The translations under genes and the position numbers were made by a program. Below the pieces are notes generated by a model. It searched no databases and was not told the origin of the DNA. It worked only from the letters and a program-made list of their open reading frames with translations. Positions 1-8,136 of a stretch of 18,918 nt of DNA are shown here, piece by piece; the stretch's first letter is position 1, and each line of letters opens with the position of its first letter. The stretch is from Fragilaria radians (lineage: Eukaryota; Bacillariophyta; Fragilariophyceae; Fragilariales; Fragilariaceae), in the NCBI GenBank assembly GCA_900642245.1, contig CAAAJI010000082.1, positions 183,521-202,438 on the forward strand, read 5' to 3'.

Positions 1-40
1 TATAACCCTAGGCACGCTACAGCAGACTGCTACACAATAA

Positions 41-457
41 AAAATCAGACAAAAGCCACAAATCACGCCCCAAAAGGCTGACAAATGCAGTTTTTCCAAC
101 CAGAATCTCCGCAAAGAGATCAACCTGCTAGCCAAAACATCATCCAAGAAGAAGATTCTGAAGATGTATGCCTCTGTCATCAAGAGAGAGCAAGCCAAGT
201 TAGATAGCAGCAAGAAGCCAGAAAAACGCCGGAAAATTGTGGCACCCAAGAGTGAAAGTGATGATGAAATTTCAGTTCAAGTCATCTGCGCTCCTAAGAA
301 AAAACCTAAGAAGAAAACCACCATCAACACCTTGGATGTGAGTGCTGAGGAGATGGATTACCAGAAGAAGCTCAAGTGGTTGAAGGACCATGGAGAATTG
401 ACTGGAGAAGAGGGTAACAACCCAGGAGAAGACTTCTCTGGCAATGATTCCGCTTGA
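41..457 (+). pseudogene. Ty3/gypsy-type gag-like C-terminal tail (fragment)
   Basis: An open frame runs from just after a TAA at 38–40 to a TGA at 455–457; the first ATG is at 164. The product is strongly lysine-rich and charged, with runs such as KKKPKKK around 288–315 and an acidic stretch (SESDDE) around 250–270. There is no zinc knuckle in the part that is visible. The same reading frame resumes after the TGA as an aspartic protease (467–1063), so the two were probably one gag–protease frame. I infer the tail of Gag from position and charge, not from a recognised domain. The 5' part of the element lies outside the window or is lost. Confidence 0.45.
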
Positions 458-1063
458 CATACACTCGTGGGGTTAATAATTAGTAATAGAAACTGTTACA
501 AATACTTTAATTCTACGGCAACATTACTTAGACCTAGTAAAAAGTCGAAAGTAGAGCAATTATCATCCATAACAATAGAATATATAGCCACCATAAAGGG
601 TAGTAAAGACCCAATCATCTGGAAAAGCATGAGAATCTTGCTAGACTCAGGCTGTGCAGCAAGCCTGATTAACCAGAACTTAGTAAAAACACTGAACACC
701 ATGAAAGAACAAAGAACTAAGTGGACAAAAGCTGGTAACTTTAGTACTCACAGGAAATGTGAGATAATCTTTACATTGCCACCCTTACACAAGCGTAGAC
801 AGATTACATGGAACTGCTATGTGGATGAATCAAATGCCAAGTCAATTAGTTATGATTTGATTATTGTCAGAGACTTAATGCATGAAATAGGTATCAACAT
901 CTGCTTCAGCGCAGCTGAAGTAAGATTGGATAATGCCTCCATTCAAATGCAACCAGTTGACAAATCAACAGAGGAGTTTGAACAAGAGTTATTGTTATTT
1001 TTTACCACAGATGGTGAAAGTATTCAGAACATAGTGGAAGTAAATACTGCACTGCAGACTTAA
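458..1063 (+). pseudogene. Ty3/gypsy retropepsin (aspartic protease) fragment
   Basis: The frame encodes a retroviral-type aspartic protease. The active-site loop LLDSGCAAS has its catalytic Asp codon at 644–646. Further on is the family's YDLIIVRDLMHEIGINICFS segment (the usual form is GRDLL.ELGI). Such proteases are pepsin-like dimers that process Gag-Pol. The only in-frame initiator near the 5' end is GTG at 467, so this is not an independent gene; it continues the frame of the gag-like tail across one TGA at 455–457. The TAA at 1061–1063 is bypassed in the +1 frame, which reads on with typical linker sequence (ADLTKIATECHLLNAYQQ) to about 1115. That shift shows decay. No reverse transcriptase follows, because the inverted-repeat element interrupts the frame there. 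Confidence 0.8.
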
Positions 1064-1117
1064 CCAAGATTGCAACAGAATGCCACTTGTTAAATGCTTA
1101 TCAACAAGTAACCTTGC
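1064..1117 (+). pseudogene. Frame-shifted continuation of Ty3/gypsy pol up to an insertion point
   Basis: Beyond the protease stop codon, the +1 frame encodes a short helical stretch typical of the linker between protease and reverse transcriptase (ATECHLLNAYQQVTLH). It ends where the inverted-repeat element starts. A short stretch on the far side of that element (about 3569–3600) can be read as LKKYDQI in shifted frames, which would suit the next few residues of the linker. That second part is weak and depends on assumed indels. Confidence 0.5.
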
Positions 1118-1806
1118 ATGTAAGGTAGTGTTGAATAAACTCTCTTCCATTATACTTGCCTGGATTTTCCTTCCTCCATTTTGTGTCCAGAGATTCTTTA
1201 CTTTATTATGTTTATGCTCAAATCTTCATGAATGACTACAAGATAACAATTTGCCTAGAGGGCTTGCTTGATCAGCTTTGAAACATTCAAAGTGACAATT
1301 ACTTAAGGCAATAACTTCAGGTGAAAGGAGTGATGAGGGTACAACATCTACACACTTAACAATAGTACAAGGTCATGTAAAGTGTAGAGTATACCACATC
1401 AACAATTGGTCCAAAACAGAGCAAAAGTGCACTTTTATCAGGTTGCCAAGATGAGATACAACCGTCAGGGATTTGAGGAGATTACTTCAAAAACTTTCAA
1501 ATGTTTCAATTGCTTCAATTGTTTCAATTGTTTCAAATGATATTGCAATTATTGGGAATATATACATGAATGTCAAGTATCAAGTTTTGGAAAACTCAAA
1601 GTTGATAGTAAACGGTCAGAGTGTAGTGTTGAACAAATGGAGCAACTACTCATTGCAACAAAAATCTTGAGACTCACAAAAGTAGTTGGAGAATAAAAGA
1701 TGGAAGTAGGCAAACATCGTAACAGGAAATGCAATCCTAGCATCATTAAACATTCTATATTTTAGAGCTGAATGTCTCTAGAACTCTCAAGGTATTAAAA
1801 AAGCGA
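1118..1806 (+). repeat. Left arm of the long inverted repeat
   Basis: This arm is ~689 nt and matches the reverse complement of 3053–3574. It holds about 167 nt (roughly 1344–1510) that the right arm lacks. At the inner edge of that extra segment lies a short tandem run of a 9-bp unit, TTTCAATTG, at about 1504–1539 with four units; the right arm keeps about three. The arms end at the inner side with CTCAAGGTATTAAAAAA. A 65-codon frame inside it is shared with the inverted copy and shows no domain, so I do not call a gene. Confidence 0.9.
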
Positions 1807-2234
1807 AAAAGTTAGCTGTATTCATAGCAACTTTAGTTGCTTCTTTACTCGTACTTGAAGACTTACTCGAGTATTCAACCTAATCTTACTCGAGTATCTA
1901 CACTACTAAAGAGTTTCACATCCCATCTACACGTCAGCCGGCTTTCTGTAAATGCAGATAAAATTGCTAGGGATAAGCTAAATGATTAAACTAAAATGTT
2001 ATCAAGACTCTCAGTTATAAAATACATTTAATTTAAAGTTTTTATGATGTCGTTGAAATTTCATTGCAGCCCTCATCAGATAATTCTAATTGCAATTTGT
2101 ATCTGCATGGAATTGTATAGTCTGTAAATTCTAATTGCATGCACAAAATCACATGCCATAATTTTCAATGAAAATTTATAAGCAGGAATTCAAGCTGCTA
2201 CAATGTTTATTGACAATGAAAAGGAATTGACTTC

Positions 2235-2315
2235 AAAGAAAATATTAACAACCGTATTCCTCTCCACTGAGGAAAAAGATCATGTATACATCTCAATCTA
2301 AAGTTCTATCATAAC
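2235..2315 (+). repeat. Diverged direct repeat, copy 1
   Basis: It aligns by eye with 2893–2970 in the same orientation, at roughly 70% similarity with small indels. Both copies lie in the spacer of the inverted-repeat element, so they may be old internal duplications of that element. Confidence 0.5.
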
Positions 2316-2892
2316 TGCCTCATTAGGAATATCAACAGTCCTTGACGTTCCAATAGCAGCAGAAGAAATGACATCTAAAGCAATAGCATACACAGAGGAT
2401 AAAGTCTGACAATAAGCTTTGGTTATGATAGGATGAAAAGTGGAAAGTGTAACTTAATACTTTCCTGATGTCAATGGGAAATTAATGGGTTTATTTTATT
2501 TTAATCATAGAGACATTGTCTAATGTTGAAGTGCCTTTGTCATGTTAGGTCCAAGAGACAACTCAAATATTGTATCATACATCAAATTGTGTTACCTACA
2601 AGTCCTAATTGCATTCATAGAAGACCATTTCATAACTTTCCTCGGATAATTATAAACTGTGTTTGAAAAAATTATCTCTGTGTAGCAAAGCCAGCGCAAA
2701 CTACTGGTCTACATTAGTAAAGCAATGTAACATTTTGGTCTGGGCTAAGTGATCAAATACGAGTACAGAGGCGCGACTAAATGTGCTAGGGATATATATC
2801 TCTTTCGTCGTAAATTCCACTTTCGGTTGTAAAATGTAGAATATATGAAGTATTTGCCATGCAAAGGCTATGGAAATTTCCATTTCCAGTCC

Positions 2893-2970
2893 AGAGAAAA
2901 TATTGACAACCAAATTCCTTTAAATTGAGTGAAAAGATCTTTCATGCAGCTTAATCTAAATTCTAATCAT
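2893..2970 (+). repeat. Diverged direct repeat, copy 2
   Basis: Partner of 2235–2315. The best-conserved parts are the opening AGAAAATATTGACAACC and the closing CTTAATCTAAATTCTA. Confidence 0.5.
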
Positions 2971-3052
2971 ACCTGGTTTAATCAGACTTATCATAGGAAA
3001 GATTGCTTCATTTATCCCAGTTCCTTAAACTTTCATACATATTAACTTCTAC

Positions 3053-3574
3053 TTTTTTTAATACCTTGAGAGTTCTAGAGACATTCAGCTCTAAAATATA
3101 GAATGTTTAATGATGCTAGGATTGCATTTCCTGTTACGATGTTTGCCTACTTCCATCTTTTATTCTCCAACTACTTTTGTGAGTCTCAAGATTTTTGTTG
3201 CAATGAGTACTTGCTCCATTTGTTCAACACTACACCCTGACCGTTTACTATCAACTTTGAGTTTTCCAAAACTTGATACTTGACATTCATGTATATATTC
3301 CCAATAATTGCAATATCATTTGAAACAATTGAAACAATTGAAGCAGTGTACCCTCATCACTCCTTTCACCTGAAGTTATTGCCTTTAAGTAATTGTCACT
3401 TTGAATGTTTCAATGCTGATCAAGCAAGCCCTCTAGGCAAATTGTTATCTTGTACATCATTCATGAAGATTTGAGCGTAAGCATAATGAAGTAAAGATTC
3501 TCAGGACACGAAATGGAGGAAGGAAATTCCAGGCAAGCAAAATGAAAGAGAGTTTATTCAACACTAGCTTACAT
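3053..3574 (-). repeat. Right arm of the long inverted repeat
   Basis: Reverse complement of 1118–1806 minus an internal ~167-nt segment. Similarity is high along the whole arm, with scattered substitutions, so the two arms are recent relatives or have been kept alike by gene conversion. Confidence 0.9.
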
Positions 3575-4063
3575 TTAAAAATACGATCAAATATGGAGAT
3601 AATTCAGACTACAACCTCATCAGGGGTTTATTTACAGCGCTAAAAGTCTCGGTTAGTAAAAGAAAATTAACGTTAATTGACAATGCAATAACAATGGATC
3701 TGGATTTTCAGATAGTGCAGGTGCAAGACATTATGAGGCTTCCTTATTGTAGAATACTTGGCAATTAAAATAATAAAATATTTTTTTTACCTTTTAGAAT
3801 CAAGCAAAGTGCATTTATATCAAGATCTATAATTTTTTAAATGCTGTGTACTAATTGAAAGAGGCTTTACATGCCGCAGAAGATACGGATATACAGTATG
3901 AATTCAGAATAGCACCACAATGCATTCAAAACTCAACTGTGAATGAGCATGCATTTAGATTTAAGGAAAAAGAAACATAAACGAACAACGGTTTACAAAT
4001 CTATCGAAAAATATTTAAATTCAATTATAATATAGAAGATGTTACTTATTTCAGCACAACATC
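3575..4063. other. Intergenic stretch beside the NTPase–nuclease gene
   Basis: AT-rich, with a poly-T run near 3781–3790. The first ~30 nt may be the far side of the interrupted Ty3/gypsy pol frame. The rest holds no supportable gene. The 3' end and any polyadenylation signal of the minus-strand gene ending at 4064 should fall here. Confidence 0.5.
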
Positions 4064-6061
4064 TTATGGTTGTAAGTGCAAAATCAAGGGTTTCTCCCCC
4101 TCGTATTGCAAAGTTACTTTGTTAAAACAAGTGGATCCTGCTTCGTCTACATCAAAAAATGCAGTTGCTCTTTTACTGGGATGCAGTTTTGTTCTTGTCA
4201 TAGAATGGCGAAAATCAAGGACAACATAGTCATTTGACATTAAACTAGCATATTTACCGTTCTGACTAAACCGGCTCACATGCTCGCCAATCCTATTACC
4301 AAGTCTCACCAATTCAATTCCCCACATGAGATTGCCATCCACAAAAAAGTCAATTTCTCCCTTGTCAGTAGTCTCGGTATGCTTAGCATCAAATGATCTT
4401 GACAACTCGGGGCAAATTGCAGTGTCATATCTTGTATTACTAAGAAGTCCTATCATGAATAAATGTTGGAATGTAGCTTCTTTCGGGAAATCTTTGGGAT
4501 TTGATGTTGATAACATGAGGGAGTTTGCTGACATACTTTCGATTGCCTTCACCACAAGTTCACGAAGAGTAGACGGATTACTGAAAGCACGATTAGGAAA
4601 GTAGCAATGCGTAAAATACCTTTTGGCCAAAACAGAGGAGAAGCCATAATGCTTATTCTCATCCATTGTTAAAATTCCAGCTTTTTCAAATGATTCCATA
4701 ATGCCTGAGTAGCCCTGATATATGGAGTTAATAGGCTTTCCTAATACGCACTTCAAAAGAACGTCATTCGCTTCTGCTGGAATATGAGACTTATGGACTT
4801 CACCAAAACAACGAGTCATTTGATCTAGTAAAGTTTTCGAAAAGTATGCTTGCACAGATTTCTCCTCTGTTGGCGTATCGATACGAAAGTTATCTTCAAA
4901 GAAGAGTACAGACTTGCACAATGCACCAACTAGTCCATTGCAATGCTCTACAATGATGCCTTTCAGCTGCGAAAAATTTTGCATGTAAGTTGGCAATCCA
5001 AGAGGCGGTTGCGAGTTAAGAAGCTCTAGAGCTTGTTCACTGGATAAAAGCATATCTGTGTGACTGAACTTTTTAAGCTCCTCGAAATGTGCAGGACTTG
5101 ATTGGCCTCTTGTGGAGATCATATGAGTTGCAGAAATGATAAATCGCACACCAGCACCAAAGTGCAGCGGAACATCCTTTATGAGCATATCCCAAAAAGT
5201 AGGATGACCAAATCCATCTTGAGCATCATCGAGGATGTAAATGACTTGTTTATATCTACAGGTCCGACGCTTGATATCTAGTCCAAGACGTAAAAGGCAA
5301 TCATAGGGGTCGCTCTCCGATTTCATGGAAATGTAATGTACATTTAATTGGGGATATTTGCGTCGAAACATGTCCAATAGACAAGTTTTGCCAGAAGCTG
5401 CTGGGGACTTCAATAACAAGTATCTGTGTTTTCCTTGATCACCAGTCATCCAATCAAAAAAATTCTCCAATATCTCATCACGTTTGAAATCACCTGGATT
5501 GAGGTTGTCCGCGTGAGTCAACAAACGTCCGATAAGACTAGACACAATATTTGGTCGATTCACTTTCTTGACAGCAGCAACAGCGCCCAATGCTCCTTCT
5601 TTGAAAGAACTGGATGATATTTTGTTTGACAAAGAGATGAGAGCTTGCTTAATTTCCTCTAGAGAGCATTGTTGCTGTCTTTGAATAGCAATCATTTCAC
5701 GAAAGAGTTCATGACTGCGAGTATCGGAAGAAACAAATTGACGATATGTTTGATCCAACTGCAAATTATAAGTTCTTGCCTCTTCCAGATGACAGTCCAT
5801 CTCTTCCAGATTACAGTCCATCTCTTCCAGGCGATCTTTAGGCACATGTAGGCGATCGGTCAATTCTCTCTTTTCCTTTTCGAGTTTTTCTAAGTGATTT
5901 TCTTCTGATACGCAGGGATTAGCTTGCTTCCATTCTTTCAACTCATCATCATTGTCTCTGAATACTTCCCTGTAGAGACCTACTTTATCATCCGCCCTTT
6001 TCAAAGAATCAGCAGCATACGCGAAGTCATCATTAGCAAATTCCACGCTTTGACTATCCAT
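4064..6061 (-). CDS. Crinkler/RHS-like P-loop NTPase fused to a PD-(D/E)XK-like nuclease
   Basis: One intact 665-codon intronless frame with an ATG at 6059–6061. Residues ~30–145 form a charged coiled coil. An AAA/STAND-like NTPase follows: Walker A SPAASGKT (219–226), Walker B YILDDAQ (275–281) and a sensor-like IISATH (308–313), then a helical lid and probable winged-helix region (~345–490). The C-terminus (~495–665) looks like a restriction-endonuclease fold: EIDFF (D571), WGIELVR (E583), EHVSRF (593–598), GKYASL and DYVVLDFR (611–618). This order is that of the Crinkler-RHS effector class, which acts on DNA in the nucleus of target cells or arose from transposon proteins. The Crinkler ubiquitin-like header with its LxLFLAK motif is absent and I see no signal peptide, so it may be a resident protein rather than a secreted effector. 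The usual lysine of E-x-K is replaced in ELVR, as in relatives I recall. Class is fairly sure; cellular role is not. Confidence 0.88.
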   Translation of the reverse strand: MDSQSVEFANDDFAYAADSLKRADDKVGLYREVFRDNDDELKEWKQANPCVSEENHLEKLEKEKRELTDRLHVPKDRLEEMDCNLEEMDCHLEEARTYNLQLDQTYRQFVSSDTRSHELFREMIAIQRQQQCSLEEIKQALISLSNKISSSSFKEGALGAVAAVKKVNRPNIVSSLIGRLLTHADNLNPGDFKRDEILENFFDWMTGDQGKHRYLLLKSPAASGKTCLLDMFRRKYPQLNVHYISMKSESDPYDCLLRLGLDIKRRTCRYKQVIYILDDAQDGFGHPTFWDMLIKDVPLHFGAGVRFIISATHMISTRGQSSPAHFEELKKFSHTDMLLSSEQALELLNSQPPLGLPTYMQNFSQLKGIIVEHCNGLVGALCKSVLFFEDNFRIDTPTEEKSVQAYFSKTLLDQMTRCFGEVHKSHIPAEANDVLLKCVLGKPINSIYQGYSGIMESFEKAGILTMDENKHYGFSSVLAKRYFTHCYFPNRAFSNPSTLRELVVKAIESMSANSLMLSTSNPKDFPKEATFQHLFMIGLLSNTRYDTAICPELSRSFDAKHTETTDKGEIDFFVDGNLMWGIELVRLGNRIGEHVSRFSQNGKYASLMSNDYVVLDFRHSMTRTKLHPSKRATAFFDVDEAGSTCFNKVTLQYEGEKPLILHLQP
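5782..5823 (-). repeat. 21-bp tandem duplication inside the coiled coil
   Basis: Two adjacent 21-bp copies (5782–5802 and 5803–5823) differ at one base and encode LEEMDCN and LEEMDCH, with a third partial LEE beyond. Seven residues is one coiled-coil heptad, so the duplication lengthens the coil by one turn unit without breaking the frame. Confidence 0.9.
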
Positions 6062-6613
6062 TTTTTCGCTGTGGAAAATAATGAAGCCTTTTTATAATTG
6101 ATTTTTCATTTGCGTTAATATATTGATTACCATAGAAAACGTTCTATCCCACCTACTCTAATCAATGTGTGAATGAAGCATCCATAACAACGTCATTTCA
6201 AATTTAAAAACGCGGTACAGTGATTTTATGTCGAAACGCGAACAATGACTGGAACGATACATTCTAAGTAAAAATTCAAGGAGCATTGCAGGTTCTATCA
6301 TTGATAGCGAGGAAACGAAGTCGGGTCATATCAGCAATAAAGAGATACCATGTAGAAGCCTTGTCAATGGATGTAATCGATTAGCGGTTTCGCGGTCGAA
6401 ACGTTTCACTACCAATTGACGAGCTGGAAGAGGCACTGTCATTTCGATGAAATCAAGTAGAGCTGATCCTACTGCTAAAAAATGCTACTAAACAAGCAGA
6501 TTTTGTACTGTACGCTGAATACTTAACTCATGTTAAACTAGTTCATCCCTAGTAACTTTAGTCGCGCTTCTGTATCGTACTCGCTCACTTAGTCGGAGAC
6601 GAAACTCGTAAGG
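6062..6613. promoter_or_regulatory. Divergent intergenic region between the nuclease and transporter genes
   Basis: About 550 bp separate the starts of two divergent genes, so promoters for both should lie here. I see no motif I could name with confidence. A 74-codon minus-strand frame at 6533–6757 overlaps the predicted first exon of the transporter, is rich in Arg/Ser with no domain, and is probably chance. Confidence 0.4.
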
Positions 6614-7943
6614 ATGAAGCTTTACTCCGATAACAAAGAAGAGCCGGCCGGCCAGATTGGATGTGCAACCGATAGTAGTCGGCGCTTGTTTTGCTACACA
6701 AAGGTTTACAAGACGATTCAGAAAAGTTGAAAGTGGACATTTTGAATTTTCGTTCATCGAGAATTCTTTACCCTGGAACCAAATATTTAAAAAAAATGAA
6801 TATTCATTGCAAACCTCAAACTAAGTGTATCTAATTGTATCTGTTGTGACCATACTGACATACCTGTTACTTTGGGTTGCCAATGCTGAAATGATGCAGG
6901 GGATCGCAAATGGAACGATGGCACCGGAGGCATTTCATAGACCTGCATTCCTTTCCTGGTTTTTTTACAATTTTATGCTCTTACGTTGGATTCCTTTATT
7001 TGCGTATTGTCGACGTTGGCGGAAATGTTCTGTCATAGAGTTCTTGCAATCAACTTGGGCTGGTTCATCAGGTTTGGGATACATGGTACTATGCTCTTCT
7101 GGTATGCAGTTGTTATTGCTCGCCTTGAATATATTGTGGATTATTGGTTTAGATTACATTTCTGTGGCTGTATCTAACGCAGTTTATCAACTGCAAGTCG
7201 CAGTTACTGTGGGCCTAATGGTCTGGTGTTTAGGTACTAAATTTACTTATTCGGAAGCTATAGGAATAGCAATATCATTGCTAGGAGTTGCTCTAATCGT
7301 CTTTCCACCTTTACTGGAATCAGGGGACGATGAAGAGGAAGCCTCTGCTAAAGTAATACATGGAGTAAGCGCGACGCTCATTTCAGCTATTGTTTGGGCA
7401 TTCTATCAAATTTCTTGGAAGATCATTTCAATTGATAAGCCAGAATTGACGAACCTTGATGGGCTACTTGACACAGCTGCTACCTTGGGAGTAATGGGAC
7501 TCTGTAATTTATTTCTAGGTTGGCCAGTGCTATTGATACTTCATTTTATTGGACTTGAAGTGTTCGAGTTGCCGTCAAGAGGACTTATTCCAGCATTAAT
7601 TTGTAATGCCTTTGTGGAATATGCATTTGATGCGTCTCTTGCTATTGCTATATTCTTCACATCACCAGTTATAACCACGATAACAGCCCCTTTGACAATA
7701 CCAATATCCTTGATAGTCGATCACTATCTTCATGGTTCACCTTTTCAAGTTGGAAACTTTGATTGGATTGGCTTGCTACTCGTACTGGCCGGTGTGGCTT
7801 GCATTGAGTTAAAGCTTTCATTACCATTTCTCACATCAAAGAAAATTGAAAAGAACGACTACATAGAGATGCCGGAAGCTTTCGCAAGCTCTGAGTCAGG
7901 ATGGCTTGATAACACTCTTCCAGTAAATGGCTTCAAAGTATAA
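6614..7943 (+). CDS. SLC35F-like nucleotide-sugar/drug-metabolite superfamily transporter
   Basis: The large exon (6826–7943) encodes about ten membrane segments with SLC35F5-type landmarks: TM1 ending LLLWVANAE; P40-AFLSWFFYN; a TM4-like ISVAVSNAVYQLQ; an acidic cytosolic loop SGDDEEEAS; VSATLISAIVWAFYQISWK; GWPVLLILHFIGLEVFELP; and FFTSPVITTITAPLTIPISLIVDH. The C-tail holds NDYIEMPEAF. Such proteins sit in Golgi, vacuolar or other internal membranes; the substrate cannot be told from sequence. The long frame opens at 6825 on GTG just after an in-frame TAA, inside TM1, so the start must be in an earlier exon. My model is exon 1 6614–6725 (ATG at 6614, hydrophilic), a 100-nt GT–AG intron 6726–6825, and exon 2, giving about 409 aa. 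The phases fit and the junction makes a Met codon. The domain call is firm; exon 1 is tentative (about 0.4). It converges on the OSCA-like gene, with 193 bp between stop codons. Confidence 0.85.
6726..6825 (+). other. Predicted 100-nt GT–AG intron in the transporter gene
   Basis: The donor reads AAAA|GTTGAA and the acceptor CTAAG|TGTATC. Removing it joins phase 1 to phase 1 and places TM1 after a 37-residue hydrophilic N-terminus. The donor is weaker than the GTACGT and GTAAGT donors of the neighbouring OSCA-like gene, so another upstream exon is possible. Confidence 0.4.
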
Positions 7944-8136
7944 CAATAAGGACGAAGAGTTTCTATAAACTTATTATAAACGGTATCCTTCGTTGAAGGC
8001 CTAAGATAACTTCGATATGATACACGCTTAATGGCCGGAAGCTAAACTAAAGCCTCATCCGCTTTTGAAGAAATAAGATTAGATAATCTTAGACTTTCAC
8101 ATGGTGTTCTAAGGCCTAAATGTTTCTATATTTTTA
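7944..8136. terminator. Shared 3' region of the convergent transporter and channel genes
   Basis: 193 bp between two converging stop codons. On the minus strand an AATAAA (8133–8138) overlaps the stop codon of the channel gene. On the plus strand AT-rich TTATTATAAAC follows the transporter stop at about 7968–7980. No experimentally typical signal can be asserted, and overlapping 3' UTRs are likely. Confidence 0.4.

Larger units (their letters stand above)
1807..3052. other. Non-coding spacer between the inverted-repeat arms
   Basis: AT-rich sequence without a supportable gene. It starts with a partly repeated ACTTACTCGAGTAT-like motif (about 1860–1905). It also holds a diverged direct repeat: about 2235–2315 resembles about 2893–2970, sharing AGAAAATATT.ACAACC, then ATTCCT, and a later AATCTAAA.TTCTA segment. 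Confidence 0.6.
1118..3574. mobile_element. Non-coding element with long inverted-repeat ends inserted in the Ty3/gypsy fragment
   Basis: The left arm (1118–1806) and right arm (3053–3574) are near-identical reverse complements around a ~1.25 kb spacer. Outer ends read TGTAAGGTAGTGTTGAATAAAC on the left, and the right end is its complement with few changes. I see no ORF with recognisable protein in the element. The flanks carry CTTGCAT (1113–1119) and CTTACAT (3568–3574), which may be a target-site duplication with one mismatch; they overlap the arm ends, so the exact boundary is ambiguous. It could be a non-autonomous long-TIR or foldback DNA transposon, or two LTR-derived copies in opposite orientation. 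The AATAAA-bearing end followed by GCTTGCCTGGATTT-like sequence resembles an LTR R/U5 region, which favours an LTR origin of the arms. Confidence 0.7.

Noticed and set aside
1473..1670. 65-codon plus-strand frame inside the left inverted-repeat arm
   Set aside because: Begins in repeat sequence with a microrepeat, shows no domain, and the inverted copy does not preserve a full equivalent frame.
6533..6757. 74-codon minus-strand frame in the divergent intergenic region
   Set aside because: No domain, no supporting context, and it overlaps the predicted first exon of the transporter.
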